From assembly GCF_910591885.1 (NCBI RefSeq), contig NW_025963552.1, positions 5,952,001 to 6,016,000 of the forward strand: 64,000 nucleotides of DNA, read 5' to 3'. Origin of the DNA: Bombus terrestris (taxonomy: Eukaryota; Arthropoda; Insecta; Hymenoptera; Apidae). Made by a program: the position numbers and the translations under genes. Shown piece by piece: positions 44,958 to 56,546 of the stretch. Position 1 is the first letter of the stretch, and each line of letters opens with the position of its first letter. The notes under the pieces were generated by a model. It did not search any database. It was not told the DNA's origin and saw only the letters and a list, made by a program, of their open reading frames with translations.

Positions 44958-45733
44958 TTACAAGGGATGGTGCATTTCGTGGCGCGATCGCCGAATCTCG
45001 CATGATAAAAGCAAATTCCGTCCTGACGCGGGTTGTCTCGCGAACGGGAACGGCGGCGAGGTCGAGTGAGAGAATTCGAGCGTCTTCGCGGTCGACGATA
45101 CCCGCCGATTTTCAAAGCCTTAATTTCTTCCCGCAGTCTGCTGACCTCGGCGGTCAGCGCGTCGTTTTTGTCTACGTGCGGTGCCGGTGGCTCGGCGATT
45201 GTGCCCACCTTGTGCGCGCGCTGGCCGATACGATTGTACGCCTCGTCGATTTTATCCGCGGTCCTGGTCAGTTTCTCGATGCTCGTATCGTCCACTGCAG
45301 CCAGGACTTCCCTGATACGATCTGGGAGGCGATTCCTCCACAAGTTTAGGATGAATTCATCGGACGCGAAAGGGCTGGCTAATTTCTTTAAATCGTTGTA
45401 AAATTGCGAGGGCTTTCTGTCGCCCATCTCTTCGCGTTCGACTAACCTTTCGACTTTGGCGCTGTCTGATTCTGTCAGGGCGCGGATCAGCTTGCTCTTC
45501 AATTTGTCGTACTGGCCGGTGGCGGGGAGGTTGGTCACTGCGTCCTCAATTTTCGCGAGGTACTGTGGCTCGAGGAATCCCATGAGGGCTAAGGCTTTTT
45601 CATCGTTGTGGATGATGCCGGCTACCCCGAAATATTTCTCCAAAATGGAAAACCAAATCCCAGTCTTCGTAGGCATGAATGGCGGCACACGGAACGATGA
45701 GCCGACTGGAGTTTGTTTGCTCTTCGTTTCCAT
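44924..45733 (-). CDS. gag: Gypsy-1 gag, open
   Basis: The 269-codon frame starts at an ATG (45733) about 90 bp from the 5' LTR and is uninterrupted. It holds the retrotransposon gag helix region (FSILEKYFGVAGI, residues about 29-41, to about residue 170). A possible coiled coil follows near residues 190-215, then an Arg/Ser-rich segment. A Cys-His motif CFYHARFGDRATKCTIPC near residues 240-257 resembles the knuckle of insect gypsy gag proteins. It overlaps the start of the protease-pol frame by 34 bp in another phase. That suggests ribosomal frameshifting. Confidence 0.85.
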   Translation of the reverse strand: METKSKQTPVGSSFRVPPFMPTKTGIWFSILEKYFGVAGIIHNDEKALALMGFLEPQYLAKIEDAVTNLPATGQYDKLKSKLIRALTESDSAKVERLVEREEMGDRKPSQFYNDLKKLASPFASDEFILNLWRNRLPDRIREVLAAVDDTSIEKLTRTADKIDEAYNRIGQRAHKVGTIAEPPAPHVDKNDALTAEVSRLREEIKALKIGGYRRPRRRSNSLTRPRRRSRSRDNPRQDGICFYHARFGDRATKCTIPCKWKSGNDPSRP

Positions 45734-45821
45734 TGGTATGAGTTGCGGACTATGATATTCAAAATTCGACTAGCCTATCGCTGTCACCTCCTACACAAAA
45801 ATCACGTCGAACTCACCAGTT

Positions 45822-46327
45822 TGAGGTGTATGTAAGCGATTTAGGTTTAAACACACCAGAGTATATTTAACCAAGTAGTTTATTAAAGTATATCCTACGT
45901 GTACACTAGTCGTATAATACAACTGTTGTCTTGATTCGCGATTACGAATAGATCGGCGCAAGGGAAGTATCGACTTAGCTGCTACTGCTCGTGTCACTCG
46001 ATAACAAAAGAATGCCTCGCTACCCTGTTCGCTATATTCATAACCGTCGGAGTTGACAAAAGGCGTTGGGATTTTAATTTTGAAGATGTTCTCGGAAGAT
46101 CCCAACGGACGCTGAACTCTCGACCTTGTTTACGAATTTTGACTTTTCGGGTAGTCGACTCGAGGGCATATGATCACAACAAAAACGACGGATTTTGATT
46201 AACCTTCGGTAACCGCCTAAGGTTGTCGGATCTATAATAAACTCATCTTTCTGTAAACACGATTTTTTTGTGTAGCGGGTTCACTGGACGGAAACCGTTA
46301 TGAATTTTATCGACGAGTGCCGCTACA
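45822..46327 (-). repeat. Gypsy-1 5' LTR and adjacent primer site
   Basis: This LTR is equal in length to the 3' LTR. Two bases inside, the - strand reads TGGTGAGTTCGACGTGAT (45819 downward). Gypsy-2 has TGGTGACCCGACGTGAT at the same place, so this is probably the primer-binding site. I could not match it to a specific tRNA with certainty. Confidence 0.88.
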
Positions 46328-46790
46328 TTAGAAAAGACTTCATAGAAGAAACACATAGGAGTATACAAATGAATCACCAAAACCTAAAGATGTTGCAGAG
46401 TAAGATATTCGTGGGGAGGAATGAAAAACGATGTAGAAGAATTAATCAGAAAATGCGAAAGCTGCGCGAAACAAAGGTTTGTAAGAGCGAAAATTACACA
46501 ACTGATGTTTATTACAGACAATATATAGAAGAACCTGCCACATATCAACAATACAAGACAACTTAACTAAAAACTGCATATCTGTTGCGATACCAAACAC
46601 GGGAGTCACAACAATAGCAGATGCCTTTGCAACGATTTTGATTCCTATCATCGAAACATCACGCGCAATCCTCACAGACAAAGGAACAAACTTTTCAGTT
46701 CAATTCGGAATTAGTATTTTATACGATTCAGGAGGAAATATTTTATGGGAAGTCAAATGTTTTATTACGGTGAAGTTTTGAATGGTACAA
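46328..46790 (+). pseudogene. Errantivirus-like gypsy integrase, continuation after gypsy-1
   Basis: Across the insertion the frame continues as KKHIGVYK, then GGMKNDVEELIRKCESCAKQ. This is the His and Cys zinc-binding region of integrase. Catalytic-core pieces follow near 46600-46700 (AILTDKGTNF with the second Asp). Stops are present. The left and right halves fit together when the insertion and one TTAG are removed. From 46800 to 47612 I see no gene. Confidence 0.65.
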
Positions 46791-47612
46791 AGTCAAAACT
46801 GGTAATGACGGTAACATAGCACGGTTGCACGGCGGCAAGTGAGACATAATAAATTTATGTATCGATCGAGCGGGAAGGACGCGTGGATCTCGCGACTGAC
46901 GCACACCAACGCAGTATATTATTCCGCGTGAGCATCATAGAACCGTGTTTTCAAATTATGGATAATCTCGCGGAATTTACTTTTATGAGTTAGACGTGAT
47001 CAACAGTCGCGCAAGTTGCGGCGAGAACTCGACGACGAAATGTTGTCGTTGATTGAAACAAACTCTACATAATGTGCCGGTATTAGTTTCTAGTGCGTTT
47101 TAATTATATGTATTACGCCCATAAAAATACACGCAACAATACGATACAAATAATAGTAAATCCTGGACTAAATTTAAAAGGTAGTATTTGTAACATCCTT
47201 ACTATTTTGCACTTTTCTATAATGGAATTGACCGATATGCCTTTTAACGAATTCGTATCCAGGATTTCGTATCGAGGATGGTAAACAGAATTTTGGTAAT
47301 CTGTCGAGTAATCAGTAAAGAATTAATTATAATTTTATTTTTGAAAACAGAGCTGAATTAATGTCAAGCCTCATGAATATTTTCCATCCAGTCATGAATA
47401 TTTGAAACACGTGAATTCTCGGTTCTCACGCAGTCTGACAGGACGAAAGAAGGAAATATAACTGAAAAGAAGGAAATTAGTGTATGAAAACGCGGTTCAC
47501 TTACGATCGATCAAGGCAGAGAGTGTAGGACGAGCGAAGAATGGTGGATAAGAATGGGAAACGGATTAGCCGAATGACTGGCAGTCAGAATAATAGGCCT
47601 GGCGAATTGTAA

Positions 47613-48010
47613 GTGCGCTGCATTTTCATGTTCCTTTTTCTTTGCTCTCTCTCTCTCTCTCTCTCTCTCTGCCCTGTCCTGCTCTCTCTGTCCTGCTTCT
47701 CCTCGATTCTTTTGATTCTTTCTTTTCCCTTTCCCATTCTTCTTTCTCTCTGGCTCTCTCTGTTTCCCTTCTTTCCCTTTCCTTTTTCATTTCCTTCTTC
47801 ATCTCCACCACTTGCTTTTCGAATATATCTTTTATTTCCTTGATCATTGCCTCGAATCCTCTTTCTCCCTGGATGGTGTCTCTTTTTCTGTCAAGCTGTA
47901 TTTGTCCAGTGTGTTCTTCAAATCTGCCTTATCTCCCGCTTTACCCGTGTTCCTTGGTCTTCCTCTGTTTGTTGTCATTTGTCGTTTCCTTACCTTAATT
48001 TTTTTTACCA
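47613..48010 (-). pseudogene. Coiled-coil ORF1 remnant of a non-LTR retrotransposon
   Basis: The - strand encodes NRGRPRNTGKAGDKADLKNTLDK-like sequence near 47990-47925. After a frame change comes a strongly charged helix (IKDIFEKQVVEMKKEMKKER) near 47847-47630, rich in Glu, Lys and Arg. This matches the N-terminal and coiled-coil layout of ORF1 proteins of several insect non-LTR families. A microsatellite tract lies inside. Simple purine-rich sequence alone could mimic a coiled coil, so confidence is limited. Confidence 0.4.
47645..47670 (+). repeat. (CT)13 microsatellite
   Basis: Uninterrupted CT units inside a C/T-rich tract that continues to about 48230. Confidence 0.95.
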
Positions 48011-48451
48011 CACTTTTGACTTCCTATCCTCTTCTTTTCTAGTTTTCCTTATTTGTATCTCTTTCTCGTTCTTGTCTTCTTTTTCGCTTTTCTTTTACTT
48101 TCTCCTCGTATGCTCACCCTTTATTTTCCCTTCATCGTGTCACTTTGTGCTTCCTTTTCCTTTTTCCCTTCACATTTCACTTTTTCCACAGAGCTCTCCG
48201 TCCGCGTGTTACCCTCACCCTGAACGAAACTGAAAGTCCTCAAACTACAAATTAAATAGTAAAAAAAAAACATCTTTCTGACTCCCATCTTCGAGAGCTT
48301 AAATTTTTCAGGCATTGCAGACAAGGAATATCCTTTTTTTATTCGCTGAGAGATCCTCAATATCTATAGTTCCTTTAGTTCTCTATTTCTTACCATAACC
48401 AATAAAATATTAGCCATCATTATTCCAAGGTAGATTATAAATATTGATGAA

Positions 48452-48517
48452 AGTAGCGCAAGTGTTCTAATAAATCTAAAAAAGAGTAGCGCAAGTGTTC
48501 TAATATATCTAAAAAAC
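48452..48517. repeat. 33-bp tandem duplication
   Basis: AGTAGCGCAAGTGTTCTAAT and its following bases occur twice, at 48452 and 48485, with one or two differences. Confidence 0.85.
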
Positions 48518-48547
48518 AGTTTCACAATAAATATTATAATAGTTCCT

Positions 48548-48960
48548 GCATTTTCGACCAATCGCGGGGAGACGCAATCGCGAGGAGAGATGTCAACGGG
48601 AATCGTAAATTCCCGTTACGATTACAGCAAACGGCACCACGAATCGATCGATTCCCTGATTTCGGTTAAGACAATAGGAGTGATTCAGTTAGTATAACAC
48701 TGTGATTCACAGACTTATAAATTATATATTTCCAACGCTTAATTTATATTGTTGAGTAGGTATAAATAGATAACAACTTGTCGCACGAAGATAATATAGA
48801 TATGCACACTACAGCAAGGCTCTTATAATTGAATTTAGTATGTTAGTGGACGTAGCACTGTAGGATACTTAATAGAGGAGGTGAATGTTCGACAATGCCA
48901 AGAACCGACTTCTTAGACTTTGACGTTAGGCGCTAGATTTTGTACTGTGTTGGTCGCTCT
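48548..48960 (+). repeat. LTR-like repeat family A, copy 2
   Basis: ACCAATCGCGGGGAGACGC and the following 150 bp match 26957-27130 and 62683-62830. Further sequence to about 49460 may belong to the same LTR, but I have no second copy to test this. Confidence 0.5.
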
Positions 48961-51900
48961 TATGTTCATACGGAAGAAAGTTCGGTGTGGGTGTGCCCCT
49001 TTGCATGAAGAAAGCGGATTCGTTGTTCACACTTTTCGTTAGGAAAAGTGAGGGATCCGCGATGTCGATTGGTTATGCCCTACGCTGATGCTTGAAAGAA
49101 TGAGTAGGAAGCCTCCTACCATCGTGATTGGTAGGTTACCTTGTTCATAAGAAAAACCAGCTTGTTTTGTTAGATAGCTATTCGGTTTTTCCTAATAGGT
49201 ACGTACCAGCTTTCTCTGTGTTTTTAAGTGCGCCTAATAAATCCAAGGACCTCTCTAAAAACCAGATATGCTTCGAAAATATTTTTAGGCTTAAAAAATT
49301 CTTCAGGACAAACGGATTGACTGAAGACACATGTTGATACAATACAGTGAAAGTGAAAGGCTATGGTGGGTCCTTAGGTTTTTTGAGGGTCGGAATGACG
49401 TTACGCAGGCCGTTGGCTGTCCGGTCGCGAGGGCTGGAATGCAGATGTTTTAGGCGACGTAACAGTTCTTTACAAAAAACCAAGAATTATGCAATCGTTG
49501 ACTTATCTTCCGACAATGGAAATTGTTCTTTTTACATTTTTGACTTTACAAGCATGAGAATTTTTTGCCAAAACAAATGAAGTATATAGTATCGTTCAAT
49601 ACTGATTACATTGATATAAACTATCTTACACTTTTATTTACGATATTTTATACATAAAGACATTTCTCTCATCGTGTCGTACAATTTTTAATTACTCTCA
49701 GTGTTATAAATAATTCTGTACGATAGTTATGTTATTATTTCATTCTAATCGGTTGTAATTAATCTTAAATGATTCTCATATACAAAAGCACTGATACGAC
49801 AGATGATGTATAGAATATGTGTCGCTTTAAACAAGAGGCATCCTACTTTTTTACATTGTTTACTTGTATTTTCCTTTCTTTCCAGTAATATTATCATTCG
49901 TTATAGTGCAATCTGACACTACATTTGATACAGACTACATCTTGATGCATGTAAAAGACTCCAAGGGGAAATGTTAACATGCTCTACAAGGGGAAATGTT
50001 ACATACATTTTATAAATTATATATATTATGCTAAACGTACTGGGAAAATCGCTGTCATATGTTGTAGAATATTATATGATTAATGTTATATGAAATTTAT
50101 GGAGGGAAACCTAATAGAATCTTGTTATATCTCTTATTAATTGCTACTGACGTGTTTTGATGACAGAGTAATAAAGTACAAGTCTACTCAATATTTTATT
50201 GTTTTATTCCTTAATGAATTTTGAAAATAAGTCTTCCTTCATTTGTTAGTAAAAATGGAAAGATAACAGTATAATTGCTTAGAAGTTCTACAAAATATAA
50301 CACAAGCAAGAGCAGAGAGCAATCGCATTGCCAAAAATTTATTTGCTAAAATAGTAGACCTTGCGATAAACCGTTCAACGTGTTTTGCAGCGATATAACC
50401 ATCTGCGACACTGCAACATTAGATATCATTCACGTCTCAACATAAAGAATAATGAATAGAATTCATAAAGATACGTGCACAGTATAAAATACAGGAAACA
50501 TTAAAAAGATTGTACTTAGCGATGAAAAAGCAATCCGTCTAGATGGACGGAATTGCAGAATATACAAGAAGTTTCTAGCCCACAATGTACTATATACTAT
50601 GCTGTAATTTGTCGTATATCAACATATGTTGGAAAATTTATAACAAATCTAAAGATATCGGTATTGGTCGAGAATTTTATGCAGATTGGCCATGACACAG
50701 CAACGTTTTGAACTTGACCACGTGAACAGTTTCTGAAGAAAATGAATCCATTTATTGCTGTCAGGTATACAGTGCAGTACACATCAATTTTCTAATCATG
50801 AAGAGGAGATTTTCATTATTTTACAAACGAATACATTTGTATAATTTGAATGTAGAATCACGCTTTATCTGTGAAGAATTTTAACATGTTTCTCTTGATA
50901 CAAGAATTGCGCAATATAATATGGCAATAATAATATGAAATAATATCAAGTTTCAATTTGGATAAACGAACAAATGAAACATTTGCTTGTGTAATACTTA
51001 CAAATAAAGCTGTACGCAGTTAGTTCGCAATCAATGGAAAAGTTTGTAAGATGCAAAAGCTTTTGGAAGAAAGTTGATGAACATCTGAAAAACATTCGAA
51101 TATTGGATATCTTAAACACGTCCGCACATTTATCGAGAAGTAGGTTGTTCATGGCACATTTACCATATGCATAGTTGCATTTTGTTTTATAGAAAAACAC
51201 AATTCGCATAATTTGATCTCCAGTTGCTGAACACGAGCACAAAATTTCACCGCTGTAGTTACAAACAACACACTCACAACACACAAAAGATCATTTAAGT
51301 GAAAAAATATTTAGCGCTTTCACTCAAGGATGAAATCCTTATATAAAAACTACAACTCTGCTTATAAGTGCAATTTCAGCTTGGATTTAAGGATCCTGTA
51401 AAATATCCTTCCTAACATCTGAGTCTATCGATACAATCGCCTCATAAAAACTTCCTTATAATATATGGAGCCTATTATCCTGAATATCGAAAAGCTTTTT
51501 GTGGAATGTTCTACCAATTTGTTAAACTCAACTCAGTTTGTGAAACTACTTAAGCAAATGTTGCATTGCATTACGCTAGTAAATTTAGATGCCCAAAATT
51601 TTATCTATATGAACGTTTGCCGAACTCGATGTATTTATTACCGTTATGAAATATTTGCACGCTGTAATAGGAATACTCTTGAGATGACGGTGCTTAAAGG
51701 AAAATGTACCAGAATTTCTTAAATCTCTTCAATGACCGAGTGGCGAATACGTATTGAAGTCGTGTACAAGTTTTCGCAAAAGTGACGACACGTTCGGACA
51801 AGATTGCTCGGTGAAAATCAATGTAAAAAAATGAGGCTCTAAGTAAATGGAAAAGGAAGAGGGAATAGATAGAACACAAATATCACAGTCATCTGTGTTG

Positions 51901-54122
51901 GGTGACGATTAACTATACTGTCATTGAAGAATATTGTAACAGATTCTAGTGTATTTGACCAAATTGTATTTCGTTACATACCATTTCATCGATCACTTTT
52001 TTCCATTAAAACAGACAGAAGAACAGATACTTATCGCGATCTTAACTTCAGAAAGGAGAAACATCCTGTGATATAAATTCGGAGCGGGAACATATATGAA
52101 TCTGAGTCATAACCTCTCCATTGTTAGATTAAACATTGTTTAATCTAAACGAAATTTATATTTGAAAATGGGGCAAGTATTAGAAGTATGAAACAAAACG
52201 CAATTTTCAGACAAAAATGTTAATTTAAGCAGTGAATAGAATTAGTAATGATATAGTGCTATAAACAGTCATAAATATATCAGTTTAATATATGGAAGAT
52301 AAGAAAAGCATGTTAGTCGCATTGAACGGAGAGTTTCTTTCAACGTGATAATGTTTGATACAGTTAAATTTGCTGAAACTATTATCTTTCCGAAACCTTG
52401 AATTGTAATTATAAATAACGAATAATATATTCGTTGTACAACATATATTGAATAATGTTTTATATAATTTTGTTACCTCCGGCTTACATTCTATTTATAT
52501 TTTCCTCTACAATTTTCACAATGTATTTATGAATTAAATATATTATTATCATCATGTATGTTCTACTGGCGATTTTCTATATGTTCAATGAGACGTGCAA
52601 TATAGAAGATGTATAGAAAATATGTATGTTTTATTTAGCTATAGCTACAAACTGGAATATCGAGCATGTTATCTCTTTCCTACGGATTACGACGTGATAC
52701 ATTGTAATTCATTCACCAGTCTAGCACTTGTTTAAGATTTGTCAACCTTCGAACGAGCAAACGGAGACGAACTGTTACGGTAGCGAACACGCGATAATGG
52801 AATGTCCGAGCGAGAAACACCCGAGTTTTATATTTAGTTTTATTCTGAATCCAATCGTTATCGGTCCTATTTATATAGACTACCTGGAACGTAGTGTAAC
52901 GTCCATACAGGTTATTGTGTCTGCTATTGATAAAGTCGGTCCCCAAAGGATGGACATGCGTTCAAGAGTACTATGTGCGAACGTGTTCTTGAGCATTTCG
53001 GCAAATTTTATAACCGTTGTTCGCGAATACTGGTAGTTCAGTATCACGAATTTTATCGTACGAATCTAAATAATCCGACTAAAGTCGTGTCATAATGATA
53101 TAATAAGAAATATGAAAAAATGATGCTTTTTTAACTTGGTAAATCACTATTAGTTGAACGATGTCAAATGATGATCATTCGGGCTTTTTATTTATTACGG
53201 AACGTCATTAAGGGATGGGAAAGAAGAGTGGCATATATGAAAATTATAACTAAACGGCCACCATTATATGTTTTATCTTCGGAAGAATCAGTTTTTATTA
53301 CTTTAGAAATAAACGTCTTATTTTTTAATATATACATAAAATGTCTTTTAAATACATATATCCAATTTATTTGATTTAATTTATATCTTGGGAAATAATG
53401 ACGTAAAAAGAATTCGGCTTCGTCAAAGATGTACTCTGCTTGCACCATTCAATTCTTCGTATCCATCACACAATAAATTTGACAAATTAAAGTTGAAATA
53501 TCTCTCAAACCCCTTTTATATAGGGATTTTTATGCATTAACTAAAGCATAAAAATTATTATATTAATATATTATATGTTATATATTACTATATAATGTGT
53601 AATATTTAATATATATCTTAATGTATACATACTTTTAGTTTTGTTGCTGTTACTGAATTTACAGTTATTAAAGGGAAAGTTCGGTCATCGAGCTCACGCT
53701 GCTGAGCAGTTTGCGAATGATCATTGGATATATGGAAGGAATTATGGTTTATGACCTGCACGACCAAAATTTATATTCTCTGTTTGGAACAAATTCTATT
53801 CTATTCGCGAACAAAGATTCATAACGAAAGTATCCGTCAGAGAGATCGTTCTCTGCTACTTTATATTGTGAACAGTCCTTGAAGCTATTTGCGAAGTACT
53901 AGCAAGCAAAAGAGTTCTATTCGGAAACCAATTAGCGGGCAGTTTACGAACTCCAGTATCCGGCCAGTAATCAACACTCTCAACTCTCTTTTAACAACTC
54001 TAACAACACTATCTCAACAACGCAAAATCTCTGACTTCTCAACTCATACTGTTGTTAATTCGTTCATCATTCCCTAGCAACCCCTTGCCCTTTGTCTTAG
54101 CCCCAGTACGCACATGCTCAGC
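48961..54122. other. Long AT-rich stretch, no gene assigned
   Basis: I see several short open frames (for example 50946-51284 on -, 51465-51722 and 52728-53036 on +). None shows a family signature. GGGGAAATGTTA occurs twice near 49967 and 49990. The segment 53530-53630 is almost pure A/T. The segment 53680-54120 may be LTR-derived because it borders gypsy remnants, but that is a guess. Confidence 0.5.
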
Positions 54123-54206
54123 AAACCGCTTATTTATAATTCGCATCTCCGCAACCGCTTGTTTATAATTTATACTTTAGGAACCGCTGGTTTATAATCC
54201 GCATAA
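54123..54206. repeat. Three imperfect tandem units
   Basis: The core CCGCTTRTTTATAAT followed by TCGCAT or a variant occurs three times. Confidence 0.7.
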
Positions 54207-54254
54207 CATCCTCCAGGCCCCTCTTTCATGATACTACATTCGATCATACCCGGC

Positions 54255-54569
54255 ATTCCACATCTGTCCTCAGATGTACTTTGACTGCAACTTCAGCCCA
54301 GGAACATCCTGCATCCCCTCGATCGCCACTAAATCTCCTGTCTTGTACGTTGTTGCCTCTTTACGCCTATTGTTAAATGTTCGTCTGTTTTTAGCTTGAA
54401 TTTCCTCGATCCGTTTCTTTGCTTCTACGCGTAGCTGATCTCTTCTGATCGAAGTTATATAATAATCATATTCCTTCGCATTAAACGAATCAGCCAATAA
54501 AGTGGAATATCTAAATTCTATCATCGCGATTATAAAATTCGTATGAAAATCCTGGCCAATTAAGTACAT
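54255..54569 (-). pseudogene. Gypsy integrase C-terminal fragment
   Basis: The - strand shows KKRIEEIQAKNRRTFNNRRK, then YKTGDLVAI and GLKLQSKYI. This is the conserved end of integrase in a group of insect gypsy elements. Its first part is duplicated at 55000-55079. Confidence 0.7.
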
Positions 54570-54995
54570 GATGAATGCGCCACCTCCAAAACCACATTCG
54601 TCACCTTTGAGAAAACAAGCGGCAGAGGTTCCTCTACTATCGCAGTCCCCGAAGGTACTAAGGTCATCAACGGATATAAATGAACTCCACGAACACCAAA
54701 CAGATGAAAATGTTTAGTTGCCCGTTTAAGTATTCCCGTCAAAACAAGGATATTAATATCATCCCCTATCTCCAAAGCAAGCGTTTTCACTGTTGAACCA
54801 ACGCGTGCCTCTTGATTGCATTCTCCCATATCGTCTTAATCATCTACATACCCTCCCTCATCGCCATTTTCTTCTTCTGTGATGTATCGTTATTTTCCAT
54901 GGCCACTTGTAACCGCACGAGTAGTTCAGCCTTTTCTCCGTCATTTCTAGCCCCAAATTAGCGAGACGCACTCTCAACTCTTTCATTTCGGCCTC
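54570..54995 (-). pseudogene. Gypsy gag start with SAP-like motif, broken
   Basis: Reading the - strand from 54990, AEMKELRVRLANLGLEMTEK and, after a frameshift, AELLVRL form a SAP-type helix-helix motif. SAP-like motifs open the gag of some insect LTR elements. A frame at 54560-54829 with no known motif follows. The piece sits between two integrase fragments, so the element order is scrambled. Confidence 0.4.
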
Positions 54996-54999
54996 TTTA

Positions 55000-55470
55000 C
55001 GCCTCTTGTTAAACGTTCGTCTGTTTTTAGCTTGAATTTCCTCGATCCGTTTCTTTGCCTGTACGGGTAGCTGATCTCATTCCTCCTGGAACATCATGGC
55101 CCACTCGTCTTCGATCATCTGCCTGATCTATGGATCGTCACGCATTCTCATCTACGTTCCGAATATTACTTGCAATGGTACAACATTCGTACTTTTGCGA
55201 GGGATGCGTTCAAATACCTCTACGCTACGCTCTAAGTGTTTGAACCACTTGTCTGGTGTTGGCGCAGACAACTTCGTCAGTAGAGGAATAAGCGTCCAGT
55301 TCACTCTTTCCACTTGACCATTTGCCGTCGGAATTTCAGTTCTAGTCCAGACGTGCTGTATACCTTTTTCATTGCAATACTCCTCACAGGCAACGGCTGT
55401 GAATGCCGTCCCGCGATCAGAGATAATTCTTCTCGGATTTCAGAAACTCGCAGACTGCTTTCTCAGGTGG
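55000..55470 (-). pseudogene. Gypsy integrase catalytic fragment
   Basis: The - strand, over several frames, shows ISDRGTAFTAVACEEY (second catalytic Asp region) and PTANGQVERVN (catalytic Glu region). A segment with KWFKHLERSV follows. It then ends in the KRIEEIQ-type segment shared with 54363-54440. Stops and frame changes are many. Confidence 0.65.
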
Positions 55471-56047
55471 CACATAGCTGCTGTTAAACTTGTTGACTTT
55501 GTGGAATACAACCAAGCGAACTTTATAAAGGGAGTATTCTAACCTTGAGGCATGAATTTCGGGCGGATTTTGATGCTCTGTCCAAACGGGAAACGGAAAA
55601 TATTTTTTTATCATTTTGTTATTGATATTTCAAGATTACATAACAAATTAACCAAATAAAACTCAAAATTCACAAAGTTATAAGCTGGCAAAGCGAGGGA
55701 TCCAAAAAAACGGTGTCCTGGCGTGCATGATTTCATCCGTTTTAGTCATTTACAGCAAAAAAGCCGTGTGGATTCTTAATTAGTATAGATGCGGCTATAG
55801 CCTGAACCTTGAAAAAGTCAGAAATATTTTGAAGAAAAAGTTTCCTTTTTGGCATGTTTTTTGGCAATTCAGAATTATTCAAAAATAGTAAAATTAAGAA
55901 TTCTCATCTCAGCTAGGTTCAGGCGATAGAGGAATGTATGGGGAACATTTACACCAAACTTCAAATAAATCGGTTTATTGGAACTCGAAATATCGTGCAC
56001 GCCAACTCGAAAGAAGTAGTTTAGTAACGCCTTTAAAGTTTTAAGAC

Positions 56048-56336
56048 TGTGGAGGCTTGGCCGAAGGTAGATAGTGCGAAATAATGAGAGCGAGTTATTG
56101 CTGTCGCAACTCGTTATATATATTTCGAATAAATAAGTGAACGTATGTACAACAAGTAATCCGAAACAGATACTCGATATAATATATCGCGGAGATACCC
56201 GTTAGCCCTACTGATCTCTGTCAATACTCGCTTGATACTGTACTAAATTCTCTCTCGCCCGCAATCGCGTCAGTTTATTTGTACTGGTCGGGGGAGAGTC
56301 GGAATGTTCAAATTCGTCTTCATTCGACGAGTTGCA
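56048..56336 (-). repeat. Gypsy-2 3' LTR (boundaries approximate)
   Basis: TGTGGAGGCTTGGCCGAAG starts the segment. The same start recurs at 59946 (TGTGGAGGCTTAACCGAGAG) with about 75 bp of clear similarity. The right limit at 56336 is chosen because the - strand there reads TGCAACTCGTCGA, like the gypsy-1 LTR start. Confidence 0.5.
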
Positions 56337-56546
56337 TGTAGCGGCGACATTGTTTTGCCCGGAGTTTATTTGTTCTTACATTACTTGTATTCGAACAGTC
56401 TTGAAAACAACAACATGATTTGATTTGTCCTCTAAATCGATTATTAAGAGAAACGTTTTTATTAAGTTAAACCGAGTATCTCCCCGTCGTCGTTACTTTT
56501 AAAAGTTGGCGATACATTCTGTGTCTGACAATTTACGGCTTCTTTT

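Larger units (their letters stand above)
41206..46327 (-). mobile_element. Gypsy-1: nearly complete Ty3/gypsy retrotransposon, - strand
   Basis: It is 5,122 bp with two LTRs of 506 bp each and a 4-bp target-site duplication TTAG (41202-41205 and 46328-46331). It has gag, then a pol frame in another phase with two nonsense codons. I count about 17 mismatches between the LTRs. It lies inside the integrase region of an older gypsy-type element on the opposite strand, which resumes at 46328. Confidence 0.92.

Noticed and set aside
47613..47998. Open frames on the + strand of the C/T-rich tract, very rich in Ser, Leu and Phe
   Set aside because: Product of a simple pyrimidine-rich sequence. The - strand reading has a better biological explanation.
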